NCBI RefSeq assembly: GCF_011382985.1
Contig: NZ_CP049933.1
Span: 3,151,552 to 3,215,551 of the forward strand
Source: Leucobacter coleopterorum
GTDB taxonomy: Bacteria; Actinomycetota; Actinomycetes; Actinomycetales; Microbacteriaceae
Reading direction: 5' to 3'
Length of the DNA: 64,000 nt
Shown one piece after another: positions 38,310 to 49,500 of this stretch (within the stretch, counting starts at the first letter, position 1; each line of letters opens with the position of its first letter). A program made the translations under genes and the position numbers. The notes below the pieces were generated by a model. That model saw nothing but the letters and a program-made list of their open reading frames with translations. It did no database searches and had not been told where the DNA came from.

Positions 38310-39716
38310 CTTGAGTTTAAGGAAAACCTCTCCGACCCGAAGCAGATTGGCGAATACATCTCGGCACTCGCGAACAGTGCTCTCATTCACGGACGCGAGC
38401 ACGGGTACCTTGTTTGGGGCGTTCGGGACAGCGACCACATGATCGTGGGAACAACATTCGATCCTGACTCACTCAAGATCGGAAACGAAGACCTTGTTCC
38501 TTGGCTGACCCGACTCCTTGAACCTCAAACCATATTCCGATTCAGCACGATTCAGGTCGGAGACGACGCGAGGGCAGTAATCCTGTACGTGGGTGCTGCG
38601 CGTGATCGTCCTGTCCGATTTTCGGGAGTGGCTTACGTCCGAGTCGGAAGCGCGAAAAAGAAACTGCAAGCCCATCCAGAACACGAGCGAAAAATCTGGC
38701 GTCTTGCTGAGCGGGAAACCTTTGAGAGCGTTCCTGCCCTGAGCGAAGCACGCGAAAGTGACATACTGGATCGCATTGACTACGGTGCCTATTTTGAGCT
38801 GCTCAAGCTTTCGCTACCGCCCACGCGCGCCGGCATTCTGACCCACTTTGAGCAGGCGAAGCTAATCAGGAGAGATTCCGTTGGCTGGACCATAACTAAC
38901 CTGGGGGCGGTTGCCTTCGCAAAGGACATCACGTCGTTCCCCAGTGTTGCCCGCAAACACATACGAGTCGTGCGCTATGTGGGTAAGAATCGCGTGCACG
39001 CCGAACGATCTCAGGACGGCGCTCGCGGATACGCAAACGGCTTCGACGGCCTGATCACATACATCGAATCTATACTTCCCCGAGAGGAACGGATCGGGGC
39101 ATCATTTCGCACGGACGAACCAACATACCCGAGCCTCGCCATTCGAGAACTCGTAGCGAACATGCTCACCCACCAAGACTTTTCTCTCGCAGGCACGGGG
39201 CCGCTAGTCGAAGTCTTTGACGACCGAGTAGAGTTCACAAACCCCGGCAAACCTCTCATCAGTACGCGACGCTTTGTCGATCTTCCGCCACACTCCCGCA
39301 ACGAGCATCTAGCTTCTCTCATGCGCAAGGCTCATATTGTTGAGGAGCGCGGGTCCGGCTGAGACAAGATCGCATCTGAGGTCGAACGCGCTCAGTTACC
39401 AGCGCCGCGAATCGATGTGAGCGAAAACCATACCAAAGCCACTCTTTTCGCCCCGAAGACCTACCGTACCCTCACTAAAGACGAGAGAGTTGAAGCGCTC
39501 TATCTCCACGCAGTACTCCGGTACGTGTCTGGCGAGCTTGCCACCAACTCATCCGTGCGTGAGAGATTTGGCATCGACGTTGGTAACAGCTCCTAGGCCT
39601 CTCGTATCTTGCGCGACGGAATCGCAAGCGGGCTGCTTGTTCTCGAGGACCCAGAAGCAGGTGCGAAAGCCCGTCGGTATCTTCCGTTCTGGGCCGCAGA
39701 CACCGAAAATGCTTGA
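38237..39716 (+). pseudogene. AlbA-domain / GHKL-like ATP-binding protein, broken
   Basis: ATG 38237 has GAGGAG 6 bases upstream. One extra base near 38260 shifts the frame. After that the gene reads ETE-stop-LEFKENLSDPKQIGEYIS (an AlbA_2 domain whose stop replaces tryptophan), then HGYLVWGVRDSD, VAYVRVGSAKKK and a GHKL-type ATPase segment (IRELVANMLTHQDF, VEFTNPGKPLIS). It reaches RGSG-stop-DKIASEVE (again tryptophan expected) and NSS-stop-ASRILRDG. The internal stops are TGA at 38307, TGA at 39360 and TAG at 39594. Members of this family often sit in type I restriction operons (established) and may control restriction. With three stops and a frameshift it is very probably inactive. Confidence 0.82.
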
Positions 39717-39949
39717 CCGTTGCTTGACTGGAAATGCAATCCTCGACGAAATAACGCTCGACTTCCACCAGAAACCTAGCCTGATCTGGGAAATTGATTA
39801 CACGAGTTATCCCATTTGCTTGACTGAAAAGGTTTGGTACGGTGTTCAGCGGGGCGCTTGGCATCATTTGCCAGCTTAATTTTTGAAGTTCACATGATAC
39901 GCCAATGTAACGGTATCTGGTTTTCTTAATGCGTGCAAGGATGTGGTGT

Positions 39950-41107
39950 ATGGCCTATCAGAATCACAAAGAACTCGATCCCACTGGACTGACACACGTA
40001 AAGACGCAATACAACATCATGGCCCTCGTGGGCAACGGTTTTGATCTGCAGGTGCTCAATGAGTACAAGCAAAAGCCCACAACTCGTTACACGGACTTCT
40101 ACTACCACCTCAAGATGCGTGGCGTGAGTGATGAGAACTTGATTCTCGGCAAAATGCAGGAGCTGCAAGAGCAGCCACCCCCGCGCAACGAGAACTGGAG
40201 TGACGTTGAACGATGCATTGCTGACCTCGAGGACGATGGCGCAGACACCAAAGAGATCCAGTCCTCATTGAAAGAAGTTCAGCGAGAGTTCTCGGGTTTT
40301 CTGAACCGTGTCGTGGGGAGCAGACTGCTCAGCGACCTCAGCGATGATGCTCAGGAAAACGAGTGGAGCAACAAGTCACTCGCGACATTTCTCGAAGATC
40401 TCACGGAATATGAAGAACTGAAGAAAATCGCTTTTGGAGCAAAGAAGGGCAACTACGATCTTTTTAACTTTTTCTTTGTAAACTTCAACTACACCTCATT
40501 ACTCGACAACTACATTCACCTCGACTCGGTCCAGTTTGATCCACACCGCCACAAAACCGTGGGAACCAATTTCTTCTTTGATTTCAACCCAAGAAAACTT
40601 AACCAGGACGGTCGCTGGGACTACGAATCATCCAGCAACGTAGCGACCCAAATTGTGCACCCCCACGGATCCCAAGACATTCCACGCTCGCTCCTTTTTG
40701 GCACGGGGTACAGCGGAAACCCGCACGACCAACAAGCACAACTGGCCAAACCCTACTGGGCTCAGAACCAACTGAAGTACGCGCACCTCTTCGACGACAC
40801 TCACTTGTTTATTGTCTTTGGTTGTTCACTCGGCGAGACAGATCAATGGTGGTGGCAGAACATCGCGCAGGCGCTACTGAAAGATGACAATACAGCGTTG
40901 ATGCTTTACTGGTGGAACCCGTGTGGCGAAGACGTCAAAACCTCGAAACAAATACAAGATTTGTTCTTCGATGCCGCTGGTACTCAAGCAAGCAGCCACG
41001 ACAAACTACGCCAACAAATCTGCGTCGTGTCATACAACGACGAGTCGGAACGCGTCTGGCTGTCAACAAGGCGACCGAAACCCTCGCCGTTTTCCGCCGA
41101 CGAATAA
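39950..41107 (+). CDS. AbiH-family abortive-infection protein
   Basis: The product is about 385 aa from ATG 39950, chosen because AAGGAT lies 8 bases upstream. The AbiH pattern is clear: ALVGNGFDLQ near residue 26, then TTRYTDFYYHL, FVNFNYTSLLDNYIHLDS, the histidine segment QIVHPHGSQDIPRSLLFGTG and FIVFGCSLGETDQWWW. AbiH blocks phage growth in lactococci (established), but its mechanism is not known; the fold suggests a nucleotide-binding enzyme related to SIR2-like folds (inference). It sits between the broken AlbA gene and the HipA-like gene inside the type I system, which supports a defence role. The frame is complete. Confidence 0.85.
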   Translation: MAYQNHKELDPTGLTHVKTQYNIMALVGNGFDLQVLNEYKQKPTTRYTDFYYHLKMRGVSDENLILGKMQELQEQPPPRNENWSDVERCIADLEDDGADTKEIQSSLKEVQREFSGFLNRVVGSRLLSDLSDDAQENEWSNKSLATFLEDLTEYEELKKIAFGAKKGNYDLFNFFFVNFNYTSLLDNYIHLDSVQFDPHRHKTVGTNFFFDFNPRKLNQDGRWDYESSSNVATQIVHPHGSQDIPRSLLFGTGYSGNPHDQQAQLAKPYWAQNQLKYAHLFDDTHLFIVFGCSLGETDQWWWQNIAQALLKDDNTALMLYWWNPCGEDVKTSKQIQDLFFDAAGTQASSHDKLRQQICVVSYNDESERVWLSTRRPKPSPFSADE

Positions 41108-41146
41108 TCGAAACCTGTCATCACGAATCTTTCAGGCATCGGCGCC

Positions 41147-41983
41147 ATGGCCAACACCAACTCAACACACCCTGATCCCGAGCAAACCACAATTACATCG
41201 GCCGATAAGCTCGAAATTGTGCCCGCTTCATCGTTGCAGCCCCTGCCCTGTGTACAACTCGTAGCTCCTCTGCAGCGGACCGCCTCGGGTTCCGAGGCGT
41301 TTCTTGGTCTTGCCTCCGACGGTAATCAGTACTGGGTGAAAGCTCCCGACAATCCGCAGGGATCCCGCACACTGATTGCCGAGGTGATCGCACACGGCAT
41401 CGGAAGAATGCTCGGCGCGCCAGTTCCAGATACAGCACTCGTCAACATTCCTGCCAAGCTCCCCTGGACTTACAAAGACGGGCGCCAAATGCGAGAGGGC
41501 GTCGCGCACGGATCACTCAACATCCCAAACGTGATCGAGTCAGATGATTGGGGTACATATTCAAGGCGAGACGACAACCGTCGCCGCCAGGCACGCATCC
41601 TCGCTTTGTGGGATCTCTGCATGGGCGTTGATCCTCAATGGCTGCATCAAACCACGGCTGACTACAGCATTTGGTCCTTCGATCATGGATTCTGGCTCGC
41701 AGGCGAAAGCGATTGGGATCTGGTTTCGCTCAGACAGATTGGCACTTCGGCCTGGCTGTACGACGTTGAACCCGGGGTCGCCTCTGCAAGTGCACTGCAC
41801 GAAACAGCGGACAGTTTGAACGATCTCAGTCTTGAATCGATACAGGCCATCGCTAACGATGTTCCCTTAGACTGGAATACCACGGTCGTGGAACTCGAGG
41901 AACTTACGATCCTGCTACATGCCAGGAGTGCCGCGGTCGCCAACCGTCTTCGTGCGACAGCCGCGCAGAGCCGATACCCGTAG
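41147..41983 (+). CDS. HipA-like kinase family protein
   Basis: The product has 278 aa. The HipA-type kinase layout is visible: a glycine-containing N-lobe (GSEAFLGLASDGNQYWVKAPDNP) with the ATP-binding lysine in YWVKAP, a helical segment (LIAEVIAHGIGRMLGAPVPDT) and the catalytic loop around LWDLCMGVDPQWL, with the metal-binding DHG in SIWSFDHGFWL. It lacks the N-terminal HipA couple domain and any HipB repressor beside it. It is instead paired with a DUF3037 gene 9 bases downstream, a known recurring pair. It may phosphorylate a protein such as a tRNA ligase, or serve in phage defence; neither is proven. Confidence 0.78.
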   Translation: MANTNSTHPDPEQTTITSADKLEIVPASSLQPLPCVQLVAPLQRTASGSEAFLGLASDGNQYWVKAPDNPQGSRTLIAEVIAHGIGRMLGAPVPDTALVNIPAKLPWTYKDGRQMREGVAHGSLNIPNVIESDDWGTYSRRDDNRRRQARILALWDLCMGVDPQWLHQTTADYSIWSFDHGFWLAGESDWDLVSLRQIGTSAWLYDVEPGVASASALHETADSLNDLSLESIQAIANDVPLDWNTTVVELEELTILLHARSAAVANRLRATAAQSRYP

Positions 41984-41992
41984 GGAGGTGTC

Positions 41993-42877
41993 ATGTTGAG
42001 TTACCAGTACTGGATCATTCGGTACGTGCCAGATATTGCGAGAGGCGAGTTCACCAATATTGGCCTCCTATGCGGGCGTGACGGAGGCGACTGGGCGGTT
42101 CAGTTCGATACCGAAGCCGTTCGCAGTCGAGGTGAGCTTGGCCCGAATCTGAGAGAGCTAGCACCGTGGATGGTGTGGTTCGAGCGACGCATTACGCGGC
42201 AGAGCCAGCCTCAGTTGCAACTTGAACTCAACGAGCAGACAGTCAGTAGCGGATGGATCAGTCATCTGCACACCCGTCAGGCAAACTCAGTCCAATTCTC
42301 TGAAGCGCGCCCAGTCGATGTGCCATCTGCCGCGGAGGGGGTCAAGCTACTTTTCCCACACCTGGTAGCGCGGGAGACCGTGACGCGGTCACACACCCTG
42401 ACTCGCGCCTCGATGCGCGCCAAGGTGCGCCATGCACTTGAGCTAACGTTTAACCTCACCCTGAACCGCGACCTCTTCATACAGCCGCGGGTTGTCATCG
42501 GCAAGCAGCGATCCACCGTAGATTTCTTGCGTCGCGACAACAATGAAGACACCATCACAAACGTGTGGGCGTTCAACTCGGCGAAAGTTGAGTTGCTCGA
42601 GCAACAGGTGCAGGCGACAAACTATTCGCTGACTCGGCTTCGCGACACCGGAGCCGAGATTCGTTTTAGCGACGGAAAAAGCGTGGCGATCCAAGCAGAT
42701 ATTCCCGTCAGCGTTATCTACGACCCGCCTACCTCACAACGCGAACTACAGTGGCGCACGGACGTATTTGACGCTGCTCTCGAAGCCTGGCATCTCAACG
42801 GCATCAGTGTGCAATCTCTTGAAGAGTTTCGAAGCGCAAGCGCCAATGTGCGTCGGGTTGCAGCTGGCACGCGCTAA
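41993..42877 (+). CDS. DUF3037 domain protein
   Basis: The product has 294 aa, with ATG 41993 preceded by GGGAGG. The N-terminal 110 residues have the DUF3037 signature (YWIIRYVPDIARGEFTNIG, then LLCGRDGG). The rest is a mixed domain without recognised motifs, ending in ELQWRTDVFDAALEAW. It is encoded directly behind the HipA-like kinase, and such pairs recur in many genomes (established co-occurrence). It could be the partner, substrate or inhibitor of the kinase. There are no membrane segments. The gene is complete and in frame. Confidence 0.82.
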   Translation: MLSYQYWIIRYVPDIARGEFTNIGLLCGRDGGDWAVQFDTEAVRSRGELGPNLRELAPWMVWFERRITRQSQPQLQLELNEQTVSSGWISHLHTRQANSVQFSEARPVDVPSAAEGVKLLFPHLVARETVTRSHTLTRASMRAKVRHALELTFNLTLNRDLFIQPRVVIGKQRSTVDFLRRDNNEDTITNVWAFNSAKVELLEQQVQATNYSLTRLRDTGAEIRFSDGKSVAIQADIPVSVIYDPPTSQRELQWRTDVFDAALEAWHLNGISVQSLEEFRSASANVRRVAAGTR

Positions 42878-42937
42878 CAACCCAGCAATGTCGGACCCCT
42901 CCGATACACTGGCGAAAGCCAAAACAAGGAGGTGCGC

Positions 42938-45900
42938 GTGAGTAATTTTGCGTTTATACAGGCGGCGTGGCCTGAGCTTTATGACGAGTGTCAACGCGCA
43001 GAATCTTACGTCATTTCAGACCCCAACGCCGCTGCGTTTACCGCGCGGGTTGCCGTCGAAAAGGTCGTCGACTACCTCTTTGTTGACGTGTTTGGCCTCA
43101 CCGACGAGTACCGCAGCGACTTGAACGCCCGCATGAACGGCGCGGCGTTCAAGAACCGCACCTCACTTATCAACAACCAGCTCAATCTCATTCGCCTGCG
43201 CGGCAACGACGCCGCACACGGCAACCGCAAACTCTCCCAGCGCGACAGTCTCGGGGTGCTGCGCGACCTCTTCGATGTTGTCGTATGGACGGTCAAAAAC
43301 GGCAGCCCCTTCCCAGAAGCAGCACCACTCGGTGCTTCGTTTGATGCGACAATCGCGCAGAAGCGCGCCCCGCTGGGCCCGGGCGACGTCAAGAAGCTCG
43401 CGGCGCGGTTCGCCGAGCAGAAGGCAAACGCGGCAGCGGCCATCGCTGAGCGCGAGCGCAAGATTGCCGAGCAGTCAGACGTGCTAGCGGCACGCGAGGC
43501 CGAGATTACATTGCTTCGGGATCAGATAGCTGCCGCACAGGCAGCTGACACCGTCGCAGACTCCCACGACTACCGCGAAGATGAAACGCGCACCGAGATT
43601 ATCGACCTCTTGCTGCGTGACGCAGGGTGGGCGCTCGATGGCCCAGGTGACCGCGAGTACCGCGTAGACGGCATGCCGGGCAAAAACAGCTCGGGTGTCG
43701 GCTACATCGACTACGTCTTGTGGGGCAGCGACGGCAAACCGCTGGCGATTGTCGAGGCGAAACGCACGAGCCGCGATCCCTCAGTCGGCGGCCCGCAAGC
43801 GAAGCTGTACGCCGATACGCTCGAAACCAAAACGGGCCAGCGTCCCGTCATCTTTCTCAGTAACGGCTACCGGCATCAGATCTGGGATGATGCGGCGGGC
43901 TACCCACCGCGAGAAATCGCCGGGTTTTACACGCGAGAAGAACTCGAACTCATCATCTGGCGGCGCACACACCGCAGACCCCTTACCGGGGCGAACGCAG
44001 ACGCGGCAATCGCCGGTCGCCCCTATCAGCAGCGAGCAATCGCCAAAGTCGGCGAACACTTCGACGCGCACCAGCGCCGCGCACTGCTCGTGATGGCGAC
44101 GGGCACCGGCAAGACCCGCACCACCGTCGCACTCATCAAGTTGCTCATGGAGCAGGGCTGGGCAAAACGCATCCTGTTTCTTGCAGATCGCAAAGCTCTC
44201 GTTACTCAAGCCGGAAAAGCGTTCGCGGCGCACTTGCCCGAAGTCGCAACCATCAATCTCACCAAAGACAAGCTCACCGAAGCCAGAGTCTACCTGTCCA
44301 CCTACCCCACAATGATGAACGCGATTGACGGAGTTCGCGACAACAACGGTCGACGCTTCGGGCCCGGTTTCTTCGACCTCATTGTCATTGATGAAGCCCA
44401 CCGCTCGGTCTACAAGAAGTACGGTGCCCTCTTTGACTGGTTTGACGGCCTACTGCTTGGCCTCACCGCCACCCCGGTCGACGATATCGCCCGCAGCACC
44501 TACCGTCTGTTCGAGCTTGAGCCCGGCGTGCCGACAGACTCGTACCCGCTCGACGAAGCGATCGCCGAGGGCTACCTCGTTGGCCCAGAAAACCTCGTCT
44601 ACGACTACGGATTCCACCGCGAGGGTATCCGGTACACCGACCTCTCAGAAGAAGAACAAGAGAACTGGGACGCGATCGAGTGGAGTGAAGAAGACCCCGA
44701 CGAGACACCAGCCGAAATCGCGGCACCAAGCGTTTTCCGCTCACTCTTCAACGCCGACACCGCTGACAAGGCACTCGCCGAGGTCATGGCACACGGCCTG
44801 CGGGTTGCTGGAGGCGACCGGCTCGGCAAAACCATCGTGTTCGCCATGAATCAGAAGCACGCGGTGTTCTTGAAAGAGCGGTTTGACGCGCAGTTTCCGC
44901 ACCTTGGCGGTCAGTTTGCTCAGGTCATCACGAGCCAGTCCGACTACGCAGAAACACTCATCGAAGATTTTTCACAGCCCGACAAAGCACCGCACATCGC
45001 CATCAGCGTCGACATGCTCGACACCGGCATCGACGTACCCGAAGTACTGAACCTGGTGCTCTTCAAACAGGTGCACTCAAAGACAAAGTTTTGGCAGATG
45101 ATCGGCCGTGGCACCCGTCTTGCGCCAGACATCTTTGGAACAAGCAGTGATCACGAAGACCACTCGGGTGATAAGCAAGCTTTCCGAGTGTTCGACTTCT
45201 GCGGCAACGTTGAGTACTTCGGGCAAGATCCCGCAGACCGCGCCACCGCAGTACCGCAGTCACTCACACAGCGACTGTTCGCGGTGAGGGCGAGGATCGC
45301 GAGCCGCCTCGACAGCGCTGCGCTCAACGACACGCTGAGCATCGATCCCGAGCTGAACAGCGACGTCCGTGAAAACGCCGTTGCTTGGCTGAGCGAGTTT
45401 GTGGCGGGTATTCCCACCGACTCGTTCTTGGCCAGGCCACACGGGAGAGCCTGCGCAAGTACGGCTCACCTGAGGGCTGGGCGGGGTCGCTTTCACTCGT
45501 TGAGGCTGAAGATTTAGTGGCTACACTTGGGGAGCTCCCCAGCAAAGCGATTGCCGACGAAGAACAGGCAAAACGTTTCGACCTGATCGTGTTGCAGCGC
45601 GAACTCGCGCAGCTCGAGGGTGACGAGAACACCGCTCAGCGGACTCGGGAACGTATACAGTCCGCAGCGTCGCTGCTGCTCGAAAAGACAACGATTCCAG
45701 CGGTCGCCGGCGCAGCCGAACTGCTGGAGTGCATCGCGGGCGACGAATGGTGGGAATCGGTCACCCTCAAGATGCTCGAACACGCACGGCACGAACTACG
45801 TGGGCTCATGCAATATCTTGACAAGAAGCAGCGCAAGACGATCGTTGTTGACTGGGAAGACGAACTAGGCCAGGCACGCACTGTCGACCTGGCACTCGTT

Positions 45901-46389
45901 GCAGTAGGCGTTGACCAGAAGCGTTTCGAAGAAAAGATCAGGGCCTACATTCGAGAACACAGCAACCACATCGCAATCCAGCGTCTGCGCCGCAATAAGC
46001 CTCTTACTCAGAGCGACATCGAAGAACTAGAGCGCATCCTGGTCGAGCAGGGCGAGGGCACACCCGAGGCGCTCGCGAAGATCAGCGGCGAGCGCGGGCT
46101 GGGCATTTTCATCAGGTCGCTCGTGGGTCTCGACCGTGAGGCAGCCGAGGCAGCATTCGCTGCGAGGATTGCGTTCAGTGGCCTCACCTCAACACAGATG
46201 GATTTTTTACGTCACATCATTGACGAGCTCACCCGGCGGGGCGAGATGGAACCATCACGGTTGTTTGAGCCGCCCTATTCTGAGCAAGCCAACTTGCAAT
46301 ACCAACTGGTATTTCCTGAGGCACGCACGGCCGACATGGTCTTCGAGACGCTTCGCGCAATCGAAACGAGCGCACAACCCGCGGCTTAG
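42938..46389 (+). CDS. hsdR: Type I restriction endonuclease subunit R (second system, frameshifted)
   Basis: GTG 42938 follows AAGGAGG. The N-terminus holds a DUF4145 domain (residues 10-130), a coiled segment (165-205), a PDDEXK nuclease core (D258 and E273-A-K275 in YIDYVLW / LAIVEAKR) and a DEAD helicase with MATGTGKT at 386-393 and VIDEAHRS. The reading frame breaks near 45443: SFLARPH is followed out of frame by RESLRKYGSPEGW. One added base joins the C-terminal EcoEI-type domain and yields about 1150 aa. This architecture differs from the first HsdR, confirming two unrelated systems. It lies 5.9 kb after hsdM, beyond the defence genes. Confidence 0.9.
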
Positions 46390-46521
46390 TTCCTCGCTAA
46401 GGTCAGCACCAAGCGCACACTCTTTACCCGCTGTCCACCTCTGGCTTGCCGCCTGATCACTCGATCCGGCTACCTTCAGATTGCAATACGAAACCCTTCC
46501 CCGCTGTATCTGAGGAGATCC

Positions 46522-49500
46522 ATGCACCCCTATCGTCGTCTGCGACCATTCGGTCTCATAGGCTCAGCCGTCGCTTCCGCGATACTGGCTGGCACGCTTG
46601 TGGCGAGTCCCGCCGTTGCAAATCCGCAAGGCACCAACGTGATCATCAACGAGGTGTATCTCAAGGCTGGCAGCGCGAACGCGGTGTTCAACAAGAAGTT
46701 CGTTGAACTCTACAACCCCAGCGATGCCCCCGTTACGCTCGAAAACTGGTCCCTCCAGTATCGCCCTGCGACGAGCACTGTGGCACCCGTTGCAAGTGGC
46801 ATTGCGCCTCTCAGCGGCACCGTCCCCGCGAAGGGCCACTTTCTCATCGCGATGCCAGGCAATGGCTCCCCACCGCTCGGAGCCGAACTCCCCACCCCGA
46901 CCTGAGCGTGTCACTGAACCCCTCCGGCACAACCGGGCAGCTCTATCTCGCGTCGACCACAACTGGCATTGCTGCTCCCGCGGGCAACGTCGTTGGCACC
47001 CCCGACATCGTTGACTTTCTCGGGTACGGCGCAGGTGTTGGTTTCGAGGGCACAGGCCCTGCACAGGTCACCGGCAGCAACAGCGAACCCAACTCACTGA
47101 CACGCGCCAACTTCGCTGACACCGACAACAACGCACAAGATTTTTCGGTCGCGACAACCGTGACGCCACAGGGTTTGGGATCGGTCGATCCCGGGCCTGA
47201 TCCCGAACCAGAACCCGCGCCGACAGCGCACACCATCCCTGAAATTCAAGGAACAGGTGCAGCGTCGCCACTCGTGGGGCAGAAGGTCACAACCTCGGGT
47301 GTCGTGACGGCAAACTACCCGACAGGCGGCTTCAACGGCTACTACATCCAGACACCGGGCACGGGCGCTGCAGTGACCGACGCCACACTCGAAAGCACGC
47401 CCGCTTCTGAAGCAATCTTTGTCGCCTCGGCCGCCACCGCACCACTCGTCAAGATTGGCGATGTTGTGCAGGTAACCGGCACCGTCAGCGAGAGTGGATC
47501 GCTGACGCAGCTGGTTGTGCCCGCCGCTACGGGGCTCACGATCCTTCCAGATGCAGCTGAGGCTCCCACGCCCGCGGCAGTGAGTCTGCCCACCGACGAC
47601 GCACGACGCGAGTCGCTCGAAGGCATGTTGCTTGCCCCGACGGGTCCGGTGACCGTCAGCAGCACCTACAGCATGAATCAGTACGCTGAGGTTGGCCTTG
47701 CAAGCGGCAATACTCCGCTGATCACACCAACCGAAGTTGCGCGCCCCAATTCCGCTGAATACGACGCGGTTGTGGCAGACAATGCCGCACGCGGGGTTGT
47801 GCTCGACGACGGCTCGAGCCTCAACTTCCTCACCACCGCAAAAGACACGCCGCTCCCGTACCTGTACGGTTTCGACGCTGCGGGCAATTCGCCCTCACCG
47901 GCAGTCGGCTCATCGGTTTCATTCGTCAAGCCGGTGGTGTTTGAGTACCGCCACAACCTCTGGAAGCTGCAGCCCCTCACGCAGCTGACGGCAGCGAATG
48001 CCAGCGAGGTGCTTCCTGCAGAGTTTGGCTCCAAGCGTGCGGCACGCCCGCAAGATGTCGGCGGCGAGTTCAAGCTCGCAAGTTTCAACGTGCTCAACTA
48101 CTTCACCACGACGGGCGACAGCGTTTCAGGCTGCACGTACTACACCGATCGCGCCAACAACCCAATCACCGTCAAGGGCAGCTGCGACGCGCGTGGTGCG
48201 GCCGATGCGGCAAACTTGCAGCGCCAACAGGCCAAGATCGTGACCGCGATCAACCTGCTTGGGGCAGACGTCGTCTCGCTCGAAGAAATCGAGAACTCCG
48301 CCAAGTTCGGCAAGAACCGCGACGAGGCCCTCAGCACACTCACCGCGGCACTCAACACCGCCGCTGGCAGCGAAGTCTGGAGCTTCGTGCCGTCTCCCGC
48401 CGCGATAGCACTACCCACGAACGAAGACGTGATCCGCACGGCCTTCATTTACAAGAAGGGCACTCTTGAGCCTGCTGGCCCCTCAACGGTGCTGCTTGAT
48501 CCCGCTTTCGCAAACGCGCGCGCACCGCTGGCCCAAGAGTTCTCTCCAGTGGACGACGATTCCGTGAGCTTCATCGCCATCGCAAACCACTTCAAATCAA
48601 AGGGTTCGGGATCGGGCGCTGATGCAGATCAGGGTGACGGCCAGGGCGCGTCGAACGCTTCTCGGGTCGCTCAGGCAGAAGCCCTCGCCGATTTTTCGGA
48701 GACGCTGCAGACCGAGCTCGATACCGACAAGGTGTTCATGCTCGGCGACTTCAATTCATACTCCAAAGAGGATCCGCTCGTCGCGCTCGAGGATCGCGGC
48801 TACAGCAATGTGGGGTCTGCGCCCGGCAAGTACAGCTACTCCTTCAGCGGGATGTCGGGGTCACTCGACCACGTGTTCGCCTCACCGGCTGCAAAGAACG
48901 CTGTCACAGGTTCAGACATTTGGAACATTAACTCCGGGGAGTCCGTCGCATTCGAGTACAGCCGCTACAACTACAACGCGACTGACTTCTACAACGCTTC
49001 CCAGTTCCGCTCAAGCGATCACGACCCCGTGGTCGTTGGCTTTAACCTCAACACAGAAGCTCCTTCTGAAGAGGTCACGCTCAACCTCCTCAACATCAAC
49101 GATTTTCACGGTCGCATTGAGGGCACGCTCAGCGGTGACACGCTTACGGCCAGCAACACCGTGCGGGTCGCGGGTACGATCGAGCAGCATCGTGCCGACG
49201 CCGATGGCGCGAACACCGTGCTGCTCTCGAGCGGCGACAACATCGGTGCTTCACTGTTCGCCTCGGCTTCACAACAGGATCAGCCGACGATTGACGTTCT
49301 CAACGCCCTCGGGCTGAGCGCGAGCGCGGTCGGAAACCATGAGTTCGATGGTGGCTTCGCAGATCTCACCGATCGCGTCATTGAGCGTGACGGCACACCA
49401 AACGCCGCCTTCGACTACCTGGGCGCAAACGTGTACGAGAAGAACACCACGACACCGGCTCTTAAGGAGTACAAGATCGTTGAGCAAGCTGGTGTTCGCA

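Noticed and set aside
38307..39596. Programmed stop-codon readthrough or an altered genetic code in the AlbA gene
   Set aside because: TGA and TAG end many normal genes in this window, and the gene also has a frameshift; simple decay or error explains it better.
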